A stretch of DNA of 38,648 nt from Nonomuraea sp. MG754425. GTDB taxonomy: Bacteria; Actinomycetota; Actinomycetes; Streptosporangiales; Streptosporangiaceae. Positions 22,410-30,138 of the stretch are shown piece by piece. A program made the translations under genes and the position numbers. Position 1 is the first letter of the stretch. Each line of letters begins with the position of its first letter. The notes under the pieces were generated by a model, which saw only the letters and a list, made by a program, of their open reading frames with translations, was not told the DNA's origin and did no database searches. The DNA lies in NCBI RefSeq assembly GCF_021699195.1, contig NZ_SSXE01000085.1, forward strand, positions 1 to 38,648. Direction: 5' to 3'.

Positions 22410-23120
22410 ATGACGAAGATCGCGCTCATCACGGGCGCCAACAAGGGCATCGGTTTCGAGATCGCGCGGCTGCTAGCCGAGCAGGGGTGCACCGCGATCG
22501 TGGGGGCACGGGACGAGGAGCGCGGGCGGGCCGCGGCCGAGCGGCTCGGGCAGCCGTACACGCAGGTGGACGTGACCGACGAGCAGAGCGTGTCCGGCGC
22601 CGCGAAGTGGATCGACGACACGTACGGCCGGCTGGACATCCTGGTCAACAACGCCGGCATCACCGGCGACCCCGCCGGTTTCCCGCCCAGCGCCGCCACG
22701 GCCGCGCACCTGCGTGCGGTCTACGAGACGAACGTGTTCGGCGTCGTCACCGTGACCAACGCCATGCTGCCGCTGCTGCGCAGGTCGCCGGCGGGGCGGA
22801 TCGTGAACATGTCGAGCGAGCTGGGCTCGCTGGCCATGGCGTTGGAGCCGGACAGCCCCTTCCGGGAGTTCAACGCCGTGACGTACAACTCCTCCAAGAC
22901 GGCGCTCAACATGGTGACCCTCTGCTACGCCAAGGAGCTGGAGGGCACCCCGATCAAGGTGAACGCCGCCAATCCCGGGTACTGCGCCACCGACCTCAAC
23001 CAGCACCAGGGGTTCCGCACGGCCGCTCAGGGCGCGGCCGTCGCCGTGCGGCTGGCCATGCTGGACGCGGACGGTCCGACGGGCGCTTACCTGGAGGATG
23101 CCGGCGTGGTCCGCTGGTGA
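22410..23120 (+). CDS. Short-chain dehydrogenase/reductase (carbonyl reductase-like)
   Basis: A 236-residue classical SDR. ITGANKGIGFEIARLL is the NADPH-binding TGxxxGxG motif, DILVNNAGI the NNAG motif, and catalytic Ser lies in VNMSSELGS with Tyr and Lys in YNSSKTAL. The GANKGIG form resembles plant/animal carbonyl reductases and is common in actinobacteria. GGAG is two bases from the ATG. It is divergent from the MmyB-like regulator with 103 bp between, which contains a GGTACC dyad but no clear long palindrome. Probably controlled by that regulator; the substrate is unknown. Confidence 0.93.
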   Translation: MTKIALITGANKGIGFEIARLLAEQGCTAIVGARDEERGRAAAERLGQPYTQVDVTDEQSVSGAAKWIDDTYGRLDILVNNAGITGDPAGFPPSAATAAHLRAVYETNVFGVVTVTNAMLPLLRRSPAGRIVNMSSELGSLAMALEPDSPFREFNAVTYNSSKTALNMVTLCYAKELEGTPIKVNAANPGYCATDLNQHQGFRTAAQGAAVAVRLAMLDADGPTGAYLEDAGVVRW

Positions 23121-23147
23121 AGGTGTCAAGACCAACAATGGGGACAG

Positions 23148-24554
23148 ATGGGGGTGATGGGCAGAGATCTGGATAAGGAGCGGTTCACCGAGGCGGAGTT
23201 CACCCGCTTCGGGGAACGCGTCCGGGAGCAGCTCGGCGTGCTGCGCAAGCTGCTCGACACCCCCGGCTTCGGTCAGGGCCCGGTCACGATCGGGGCCGAG
23301 CTGGAGTTGTTCCTGATCGACGAGGAGGGGCGTCCGCTGCCGCGCAACAGCGAGGTGCGCGACGCCCTGGACGACCCCCGCGTGGTGCTGGAGCTGGGCC
23401 GCTACAACATCGAGGTGAACCTGACCCCGCTGCCCCTGGCGGGCAGTCCCTTCGCGGCGCTGAGCGCCGAGGTGCAGGAGACGGTCGCCAAGGTGGACGA
23501 CGCCGTCGAGGGCGGCGGCGCGCTGCCGATCGGCATCCTGCCCACCCTCGACACCGGGGACTTCACGCGGGGCGCGATGAGCGACCAGAACCGGTTCCGG
23601 GCCATCAGCCGGGGGCTGCGGCGGCTGCGGCTGGAGCCGTTCCTGGTCAAGATCGGCGATCTGGAGCTGTCGGTCGAGGACGTGATCCTGGAGAGCGCCA
23701 ACACCTCCTGGCAGGTGCACATCCGTACGCCGCCGGAGCGCTTCGCCCGGCTGTTCAACGCCGCCCAGCTCGCCATCGGGCCGGTGCTGGCGGCGTGCGG
23801 CAACTCGCCGTCGTTCCTGGGGCGCGAACTGTGGGAGGAGACGCGGATCCCGCTGATGGAGGAGGCCGCCGACGACCGCGACATGCTGCGGCGCGAACGC
23901 AGGGACGGGCGGGTGACCTTCGGCTCCGACTGGGTGCGCGAGGGCGCCGGCGAACTGTTCGAACGGTACGTGCGCGACTACGACCCGCTCGTGCCGCACC
24001 TCACCGAGGGGGCGCCCGCGCACGAGGTGCCGGAACTGCGGCTGCACCAGGGCACGATCTGGCAGTGGAACCGCCCCGTCTACGACCCCGCCGGCGGCGG
24101 TCACCTGCGCGTCGAGATGCGCGCGCTGCCGGCCGGGCCGTCGTGCGCGGACATGGCGGCGAACACGGCCTTCCTGCTCGGGCTGACGTTGTCGCAGGCC
24201 GAGCGGGACCTGACCGGCTACCGGTTCGCGACCGCTTACCAGAACTTCTACCGCGCGGCCATGCACGGCCTGGACGCCAAGCTCTCCTGGCCCGGCCTGG
24301 ACGGCGAGCACGAGGCCGCCGAGCTGGTGCTGTCGTTGCTGCCCGAGGCCAGGAAGGGCCTGCTCGCGGCGGGGGTGACGGCGCGCGACGCGGACCGGGC
24401 GCTGGAGGTGATCGAGCGGCGGACCCGGCTGCGGCGCACCGGCTCGGCCTGGCAGCGCGAGACGCTGGCACGCTTCGGCGGCGACCGCGGGCGGCTCGTG
24501 CGGCGCTACCGCGAGCTGGCACTCTCCGGAGAACCCGTGCATTTGTGGGACTGA
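23148..24554 (+). CDS. Glutamate-cysteine ligase (GCS2) family carboxylate-amine ligase
   Basis: A 468-residue protein with TIGAELELFLID near residue 47-58, the GCS2 metal/nucleotide-binding start, LELGRYNIEVNLTP, and HLRVEMRALPAGPS toward the end. It probably joins an amino group to a glutamate-like carboxylate using ATP, but true glutamate-cysteine ligase activity cannot be inferred: GCS2 members include many enzymes of unknown substrate, and mycothiol rather than glutathione is expected in this phylum. The ATG at 23148 follows GGGGA; another ATG lies three codons on. It begins 27 bp after the SDR stop and may share its transcript. Confidence 0.85.
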   Translation: MGVMGRDLDKERFTEAEFTRFGERVREQLGVLRKLLDTPGFGQGPVTIGAELELFLIDEEGRPLPRNSEVRDALDDPRVVLELGRYNIEVNLTPLPLAGSPFAALSAEVQETVAKVDDAVEGGGALPIGILPTLDTGDFTRGAMSDQNRFRAISRGLRRLRLEPFLVKIGDLELSVEDVILESANTSWQVHIRTPPERFARLFNAAQLAIGPVLAACGNSPSFLGRELWEETRIPLMEEAADDRDMLRRERRDGRVTFGSDWVREGAGELFERYVRDYDPLVPHLTEGAPAHEVPELRLHQGTIWQWNRPVYDPAGGGHLRVEMRALPAGPSCADMAANTAFLLGLTLSQAERDLTGYRFATAYQNFYRAAMHGLDAKLSWPGLDGEHEAAELVLSLLPEARKGLLAAGVTARDADRALEVIERRTRLRRTGSAWQRETLARFGGDRGRLVRRYRELALSGEPVHLWD

Positions 24555-24618
24555 TTCGCAAACAACGGCCCTGCCCGTTCCGTCAAACTGGTCAAGAGAC
24601 GGAAAAGGTGAGGCTGAT

Positions 24619-25650
24619 ATGGCGGGTACGGGGTTGGTTCCGACCGACACGGCGGCGTTCTCCCTGAACCGGGAGACGGGCGACCTGGAGGAAGGGGCGG
24701 CCAAGCTGGCGAGCGAGGTGGGCAGCACGTCGGTCGAGGCGGTGCTGGCCGAGGCCAACAGGACCGGCGTGGACAAGGGCGCGGCGGCGGCGATGGGCGC
24801 GATGCACCCCAGACCGGAGCAGTGGTACGCCTTCGACGCCGCCGACCAGGACACCACCGACTGGTACCCGCAGGGCCTGACCGGCAGCGAAGACTCCGGC
24901 AACATCGGCCTGCGCACGTTCATGGTGAGCTGGTACTTCAAGCCGGAGGCGGGCGAGCGGGGCGTCAGGGTGTCGTTCCTGAGCCCCCAGACCCTGAAGT
25001 ACCGGCACGCGCTGCTGGTCATGGCCAAGCCGGACGGCTCGTACGGGCCGATCGACATCCACGCGGGCGGCATCGCCTGCTACGGCGACCTGCTCTACGT
25101 CGCCGACACCGTGCTCGGGCTGCGCGTCTTCGACCTGAACCACCTGCTCGACCTGCGCACCGTGCAGCACGACCTGGGCGACGGCACGCGCATCGGCCGC
25201 CACGGCGGCAAGCTGAACGCCTTCGGCTACCGCTACCTCCTCCCGCAGACCGACCTGTGGAAGGTGGCGCAGGCCGGGCCGCGCTTCTCGTTCGTGTCGA
25301 TCGACCGCGGCGGCGAGCGGCCGCGGCTGGTCACCGGCGAGTACCGCGGGGACGACCCCGGCGGCTGGGTCGGGCGCTGGGACCTGGACCTGCGCGGGGG
25401 CGAGCCCGCCGACGCCTTCGTCCTGGGGCAGACCAAGATCCAGGGCGCGATGTCGTACGGCGGCACGTGGTACCTGAGCCAGTCGGCCGGTTCCACCGCC
25501 AACGGCAGGCTGCTGGTCGCCGACGACGGCGCGGAGCCGCAGGCCAGGCCGTTCCCCGTGGGCCCGGAGGACCTGACGGTGCAGGACGGCAAGTTGTGGA
25601 GCGTCACCGAGTTCAGGAACCGGCGGACGGTCTTCGGCGTCAGCCTCTGA
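24619..25650 (+). CDS. Conserved-looking protein of unknown function, propeller-like
   Basis: I do not recognise this 343-residue protein. It has no signal peptide or membrane segment. The N-terminal 80 residues are helical and Ala/Glu-rich (SVEAVLAEANRTGVDKG); the rest is beta-rich with aromatic strand motifs (GGIACYGDLLYVADTVLG, GAMSYGGTWYLSQSAG, LTVQDGKLWSVTEFRNRR) that recall a beta-propeller or lectin-like fold. The tryptophan and tyrosine content is high. GAGG lies five bases before the ATG. It is 64 bp downstream of the ligase gene and its last 11 bp overlap the convergent PaaX-type gene. Confidence 0.8.
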   Translation: MAGTGLVPTDTAAFSLNRETGDLEEGAAKLASEVGSTSVEAVLAEANRTGVDKGAAAAMGAMHPRPEQWYAFDAADQDTTDWYPQGLTGSEDSGNIGLRTFMVSWYFKPEAGERGVRVSFLSPQTLKYRHALLVMAKPDGSYGPIDIHAGGIACYGDLLYVADTVLGLRVFDLNHLLDLRTVQHDLGDGTRIGRHGGKLNAFGYRYLLPQTDLWKVAQAGPRFSFVSIDRGGERPRLVTGEYRGDDPGGWVGRWDLDLRGGEPADAFVLGQTKIQGAMSYGGTWYLSQSAGSTANGRLLVADDGAEPQARPFPVGPEDLTVQDGKLWSVTEFRNRRTVFGVSL

Positions 25651-26359
25651 GGTGTTCCTGGAGCACCTGCCGGTAGCGGCGGTCGAAGTCGTCGTAGCGG
25701 GCTCGTAGCGCGGCGCCGGGCCAGCCGCCCGGCAGCAGTCCGGCGGGCAGCAGCGGGTCGGCCAGCAGGTGGCGCAGCACGGCGGCCGAGACGAGGAAGC
25801 CCTCGGCCAGCCCGTCGGCCCGGTCGAGCGCCGCCTCCAGCCGCCGGGCCTCGGCGGCCCACCCGTCGAGGTCCCACAGCAGGGGGGTGGGGTCGTCGTG
25901 CGGGCGGCCGTCGATCAGCGTGCACTGCGCGGTGACGATCTCCGGCCAGGCGCGCACCAGGTTCGCCGGGCGCAGCCAGGTGCCCTCGCGCAGTTCGGCC
26001 AGGCGCAGCGCGGTCATCGTGTGCCGCAGGGCGGCCCGGTCGGCGGGGGCGCGCCGTTCGGCGGTGACGACGGCCACCTCCCAGGTGCCGTCCCACGCTC
26101 TGGTGTGCGGGTCGCGGCTCTCGTCCTGCCTGGCCTGGCGTTCGACGAGCCGTTCCGACAGGGTGTACCCGCCGTCGGCCTGCGCCAGGTCGCCGGCCGC
26201 GACCATGCGTGACAGCGCCACCCGGACCGTGCCCTCCGCGATGCCGAACAGCGCGCCGATGCGCACCAGGTGGCGGGCCGGCAGCCGGGGCGGGTGGCTG
26301 CCGAGCAGCGCGCTCAGCACCGCCGACCGCGCGCTCAACGAGTTGTTACGCTCTTCCAT
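25640..26359 (-). CDS. PaaX family transcriptional regulator
   Basis: A 239-residue repressor. The N-terminal winged helix (about 8-65) has RSAVLSALLGSHPPRLPARHLVRIGALFGIAEGTVRVALSRM in outline, the PaaX pattern; the C-terminal half has the PaaX-type WEVAVVTAERRAPADRAALR and a DWRRRL-like C-terminal domain (DDFDRRYRQVL). E. coli PaaX represses phenylacetate catabolism and is released by phenylacetyl-CoA. Here no paa genes are near; it is divergent from an acyl-CoA dehydrogenase and a crotonase, so an acyl- or aryl-CoA thioester inducer is likely. The minus-strand TATACT ends nine bases before the ATG, so the message is probably leaderless. Confidence 0.88.
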   Translation of the reverse strand: MEERNNSLSARSAVLSALLGSHPPRLPARHLVRIGALFGIAEGTVRVALSRMVAAGDLAQADGGYTLSERLVERQARQDESRDPHTRAWDGTWEVAVVTAERRAPADRAALRHTMTALRLAELREGTWLRPANLVRAWPEIVTAQCTLIDGRPHDDPTPLLWDLDGWAAEARRLEAALDRADGLAEGFLVSAAVLRHLLADPLLPAGLLPGGWPGAALRARYDDFDRRYRQVLQEHLRG

Positions 26360-26365
26360 CGCGTG

Positions 26366-26386
26366 TCGAGTATATGTAACACTCGA
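26366..26386. promoter_or_regulatory. Operator candidate between paaX-like and acyl-CoA dehydrogenase genes
   Basis: TCGAGT (26366-26371) and ACTCGA (26381-26386) are perfect arms with a 9-bp spacer, in the only 31 bp between two divergent start codons. TATATG on the plus strand and TATACT on the minus strand make overlapping -10 elements inside it. One dimer here would shut both genes. Confidence 0.55.
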
Positions 26387-26390
26387 AGGT

Positions 26391-28097
26391 ATGGGCCGGT
26401 ATCTCGTCGAACCGTTCGACCACAGTGACCGCTACGCCACCGAGCGCTACCAGGGCGCCGCCGGGCGCAACTGGTGGCGCTGCGACCCCACGCTCCGCCT
26501 GCTCATGCGGCGGTACCTGGGAGACGGCTTCGCCTGGGCGCAGCCGCACCTCGACCGGCTCGGCGGGCTGATGGGCGGCCTCGTCGCCGAGTGCGCCGAG
26601 GAGACCGACCGCAACCCGCCGCGGCTGGAGAAGTACGACAAGTGGGGCAGGGACGTCAGCCAGGTCGTCATGCCGCCGTCGTTCCACACCGCGCGCCGGG
26701 CGCTGATGGCCGACAACTTCACCTCGCCCGCGTTCACCGAGCAGGCCCGCGCGAACGGGGCCGACCCGGCCGTGCTGGGCGCGGCGTGGACGTACCTGCT
26801 CGACCAGGCCGACATCGGGATGGGCTGCGCGCTCGGCACAGGCGGGGACATGGTGGTCTCGCTCGCCGAGAAGCACGCGCCGCCGGACGTCCGCGATCGG
26901 GTCCGGGAGATCTTCGCCGACGGCTACTACTCCGGCGAGGCCGCCCAGATGTTCACCGAGCGGACCGGCGGCTCCGACCTGGCGGCGCTGGAGACCACGG
27001 CGGAGCCCGACGGCGACGCGTGGCTGCTGAACGGCGTCAAGTGGTTCGCCTCCAACGCCAACGGCTCGGCGTTCGTGGCGCTGGCCAGGCTGCCGGAGGG
27101 CGCGGTGGCGCCGTTCCTGGTGCTGTGGGAGCGGCGCGACGGCCGCCGCAACGGGGTGCGCATCCGCCGGCTCAAGGACAAGCTCGGCACCAGGTCCGTC
27201 GCCTCCGCCGAGGTCGAGCTGGCCGACGCCGAGGCGTTCCTGCTGGCGGGGGCGGGCTCCGGCTCGGGCCTCGGCACGATGATGAAGCTCACCAACGCCT
27301 CGCGGCTCGGCGTGGCCATGATGGGCGTCGGCGTGGCCAGGCGGGCGCTGGTGGAGTCGATCTGCTACGCCCGCGCCCGCGAGGCGTTCGGCCGGCCGCT
27401 CGCCGAGCAGCCGCTCATGCGGCGCAAGCTGGCCGAGCTGATCGTCGAGGTCGAGGCCGCGCAGGCGATGGTCTTCGACGGGCACGCCGGGCCCCGGCTG
27501 CGCCTGGCCCCCGCCCTGATCAAGCTGCGCGCCGCCCGCCTGGGCGTGACCGCCGCCGGCGACGCCGTCGAGGTGCACGGCGGCAACGGCTACGTCGAGC
27601 AGTGGCCGGTGGCCCGGCTGCTGCGCGACGCGCAGGTCAACCCGATCTGGGAGGGCGGCGACTACATCCTCTGCCTCGACGTGCGGCGCGCCATGCTGCG
27701 CGAGGCCGCCCACGAGCCGTTCCTCGACCGGCTCGAAGCCGCCCTGGGCCAGGCCCCCGGCGGCGAGGCGGCCACGGTCTCGCTCGTCGAGCAGCGCGTC
27801 GCCGACCTGCGCAAGGCGATCACGGCCTGGTCGGGGCTGGCACCGGCGCTCGCCGAGGCGCGGCTGTACCCGCTGGCCCAGCTCATGGCCGACGTGTACG
27901 CGGCGGCGCTGCTCCTGGAGCAGGCCGGCTGGGAGCAGCGCGCCGGGCACGGCGGGCGCAAGGCCCTCGTGGCCCGCCTGTACGCGCGGGCCCGCCTCGC
28001 CGACCAGGGCCCGCTGCGCGGCATCGACGGCCCGGCCGACGACCTGGAACACTTCGACGACCTCCGCACGGGAGCCTTCACCGAGACCGGTGACTGA
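26391..28097 (+). CDS. Acyl-CoA dehydrogenase (AidB-like long form)
   Basis: A 568-residue flavoenzyme, longer than the 380-residue standard type and similar in layout to AidB, with an N-terminal 150-residue extension. FAD and substrate blocks are visible: MFTERTGGSDLAALET, VKWFASNANGSAF, KDKLGTRSVASAEVEL, the C-terminal EVHGGNGYVEQWPVARLLRD and NPIWEGGDYILCLD, with Glu in the catalytic-type position. It oxidises an acyl-CoA to the enoyl-CoA in the cytoplasm, or acts as an AidB-like alkylation-protection protein. With -10 TATATG about 14 bases before the ATG and only AAGG next to it, translation may be near-leaderless. The crotonase downstream supports a beta-oxidation role. Confidence 0.9.
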   Translation: MGRYLVEPFDHSDRYATERYQGAAGRNWWRCDPTLRLLMRRYLGDGFAWAQPHLDRLGGLMGGLVAECAEETDRNPPRLEKYDKWGRDVSQVVMPPSFHTARRALMADNFTSPAFTEQARANGADPAVLGAAWTYLLDQADIGMGCALGTGGDMVVSLAEKHAPPDVRDRVREIFADGYYSGEAAQMFTERTGGSDLAALETTAEPDGDAWLLNGVKWFASNANGSAFVALARLPEGAVAPFLVLWERRDGRRNGVRIRRLKDKLGTRSVASAEVELADAEAFLLAGAGSGSGLGTMMKLTNASRLGVAMMGVGVARRALVESICYARAREAFGRPLAEQPLMRRKLAELIVEVEAAQAMVFDGHAGPRLRLAPALIKLRAARLGVTAAGDAVEVHGGNGYVEQWPVARLLRDAQVNPIWEGGDYILCLDVRRAMLREAAHEPFLDRLEAALGQAPGGEAATVSLVEQRVADLRKAITAWSGLAPALAEARLYPLAQLMADVYAAALLLEQAGWEQRAGHGGRKALVARLYARARLADQGPLRGIDGPADDLEHFDDLRTGAFTETGD

Positions 28098-28137
28098 GGC
28101 GGCCCGTATGCTCTGCGTGTTCCCGGAGGAGGGCCGC

Positions 28138-28875
28138 ATGACCGTACGCGTGGAGCACCAGGGCCCGGTCACCACCGTGGTGATCAGCAGGCCGCAGGCG
28201 CGCAACGCCGTCGATCGCCGGACGGCCGACGCGCTGACGCGGGCGTTCCGGGAGTTCGAGCGCTCCGACGCCGCCGTGGCGGTGTTGTGGGGCGAGGGCG
28301 GCACGTTCTGCGCCGGCGCCGATCTCAAGGCGTTCGACAACCACGTCGGCGAGGAGGGCGACGGGCCGATGGGCCCGACCCGCCTGCGCCTGAGCAAACC
28401 GGTCATCGCCGCCGTGGCCGGGCACGCGGTGGCGGGCGGGCTGGAGCTGGCGCTCTGGTGCGACCTGCGGGTGGCCGAGGAGGACGCGGTGTTCGGGGTG
28501 TTCTGCCGGCGGTGGGGCGTGCCGCTCGTCGACGGCGGCACCGTGCGGCTGCCCCGGCTCATCGGCGCCTCCAGGGCCATGGACATGATCCTCACGGGCC
28601 GTCCCGTCGAGGGGCCGGAGGCGTACGCGTGGGGGCTGGCCAACCGGCTCGTGCCCGCCGGCACCGCCAGGCGGCACGCGGAGTCGCTGGCCGCGCAGCT
28701 CGCGGGCGTCCCGCAGGAGTGCCTGCGCGGCGACCGGATGTCGGCGCTGGAGCAGGAGGGCCTGACCGAGGACGAGGCGATGCGCAACGAGCTGCGGCAC
28801 GGGCTGGTGTCGTTGCCCGCCGCGGCCGAGGGCGCGGCCCGCTTCGCGGCGGGCGCGGGCCGCCACGGTCTTTGA
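28138..28875 (+). CDS. Enoyl-CoA hydratase/isomerase (crotonase) family protein
   Basis: A 245-residue crotonase that would act on the enoyl-CoA made by the upstream dehydrogenase. The oxyanion-hole blocks are GGTFCAGADLKAF and AAVAGHAVAGGLELALWCDL, the latter with the first catalytic-type Glu. At the second site the usual PE-x-G is replaced by GVPLVDGGT, a variant frequent in actinobacteria, so hydration itself is uncertain. I start at ATG 28138, which has GGAGGAGGG before it; a GTG at 28090 would overlap the dehydrogenase and lacks a ribosome site. Same transcript as the dehydrogenase, 40 bp away. Confidence 0.9.
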   Translation: MTVRVEHQGPVTTVVISRPQARNAVDRRTADALTRAFREFERSDAAVAVLWGEGGTFCAGADLKAFDNHVGEEGDGPMGPTRLRLSKPVIAAVAGHAVAGGLELALWCDLRVAEEDAVFGVFCRRWGVPLVDGGTVRLPRLIGASRAMDMILTGRPVEGPEAYAWGLANRLVPAGTARRHAESLAAQLAGVPQECLRGDRMSALEQEGLTEDEAMRNELRHGLVSLPAAAEGAARFAAGAGRHGL

Positions 28876-28914
28876 GCCGGGAGGTTGTCGGTCGGTCCGC
28901 GTAGGGTGACCTTC

Positions 28915-30138
28915 ATGCCTGACATCGAGGTCGCCGGGCGCGAGGTCCGCATCACCAGCCCCGACAAGGTCGTCTTCCCGCTCTCCGGCCGCACCAAGCT
29001 CGACCTGGTCCGCTACTACGAGGCCGTGGGCGAGGCGGCGCTGCGCGGCGTGCGCGGGCGTCCGATGGTGCTCAAGCGGTTCGTGCACGGCATCGAGGAG
29101 GAGGCGTTCTTCCAGAAGCGGGCCCCGGCCAAGCGTCCCGACTGGATCGAGGTGGCCGAGCTGAGCTACCGCTCGGGGCTGAGCGCCGAAGAGGTGGTCT
29201 GCACCGACCTGGCGCAGCTCGTGTGGGTGGTCAACCTGGGCTGCGTCGACCTCAATCCCCACCCGGTGCGCTCCGACGACCTGTCCAGGCCCGACGAGCT
29301 GCGCATCGACCTCGACCCGGTGCCGGGCGTCGAGTGGGCCGACGTGCTGCGTACGGCGCTGGTGGTCAGGGAGGTGCTGGCCGATCACGGGCTGGTGGCC
29401 TGGCCGAAGACGTCCGGCTCGCGCGGCTTCCACGTCTACGCCCGCATCGAGCGGCGCTGGCCGTTCGCGAAGGTGCGCAAGGCGGCCGAGACGGTGGCGC
29501 GCGAGGTCGAGCGGCGCGCCCCCGACCTGGCCACCAGCCGGTGGTGGAAGGAGGAGCGGCACGGCGTGTTCGTCGACTTCAACCAGAACGCCTACGACCG
29601 CACGGTGGCCTCGGCCTACTCGGTCCGCGCCGTGCCCGACGCCCGCGTGTCCACCCCGCTGACCTGGGACGAGGTGCCGGGCTGCCGTCCCGAGGCGTTC
29701 ACCCTCGACACCGTGCCCCGGCGGCTGGCCGAGATCGGCGACCCGTGGGCGGACATCGACCGGCACCCCGGCTCGCTCGACGGCCTGCTCGCCCTGGCCG
29801 AAGAGCTCGGCCCCGCGCCCAAGCCGCCGAAGGGCAGCGGGCGCAGGCAGCAGACGATGCCGATGATCGAGATCGCCAAGGCGGAGCACAAAGACGAGGC
29901 GATGGCCGGGTTCGAGCGGTGGAAGGCCCGCCACCCCGCGGTCGCCGCCCGGCTCGAGCCCGCCGACGTGCTGGTCGACGCGATGCGGGGGCGCAGCAGC
30001 GTGTGGTACCGCATCCGGGTCAACCTGCAGCACGTGCCGGAGGCCGAGCGCCCGCCCCAGGAGCCGCTGGAGGCCGACTACGACCCGTGGGGGCGCGGGG
30101 CCGGCGGGCGTCCTGAGACCGGAGATTCAGCGTCCTGA
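28915..30138 (+). CDS. LigD-type polymerase/primase domain protein (stand-alone)
   Basis: A 407-residue AEP-superfamily polymerase, as in the polymerase domain of the end-joining ligase LigD. It can add (ribo)nucleotides at DNA ends and gaps. PGDKVVFP-like start (SPDKVVFPLSGRTK), FQKRAPAKRPDW, the metal pair Asp132 and Asp134 in LRIDLDPVPG, KTSGSRGFHVYARI with His173, and YDRTVASAYSVRAVPDA with ARVSTPLTWDEV. About 100 residues follow the domain (DDVLVDAMRGRSSVWYRIRV region), typical of the long actinobacterial form. Neither Ku nor a ligase domain is here. ATG 28915 is preferred on family start; the ribosome site is weak. The end overlaps a convergent gene by 12 bp. Confidence 0.92.
   Translation: MPDIEVAGREVRITSPDKVVFPLSGRTKLDLVRYYEAVGEAALRGVRGRPMVLKRFVHGIEEEAFFQKRAPAKRPDWIEVAELSYRSGLSAEEVVCTDLAQLVWVVNLGCVDLNPHPVRSDDLSRPDELRIDLDPVPGVEWADVLRTALVVREVLADHGLVAWPKTSGSRGFHVYARIERRWPFAKVRKAAETVAREVERRAPDLATSRWWKEERHGVFVDFNQNAYDRTVASAYSVRAVPDARVSTPLTWDEVPGCRPEAFTLDTVPRRLAEIGDPWADIDRHPGSLDGLLALAEELGPAPKPPKGSGRRQQTMPMIEIAKAEHKDEAMAGFERWKARHPAVAARLEPADVLVDAMRGRSSVWYRIRVNLQHVPEAERPPQEPLEADYDPWGRGAGGRPETGDSAS

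Noticed and set aside
23148..24554. EgtA or glutathione biosynthesis gene
   Set aside because: GCS2 family membership is clear, but no egtB-E or gshB neighbours exist, so a specific pathway cannot be claimed.
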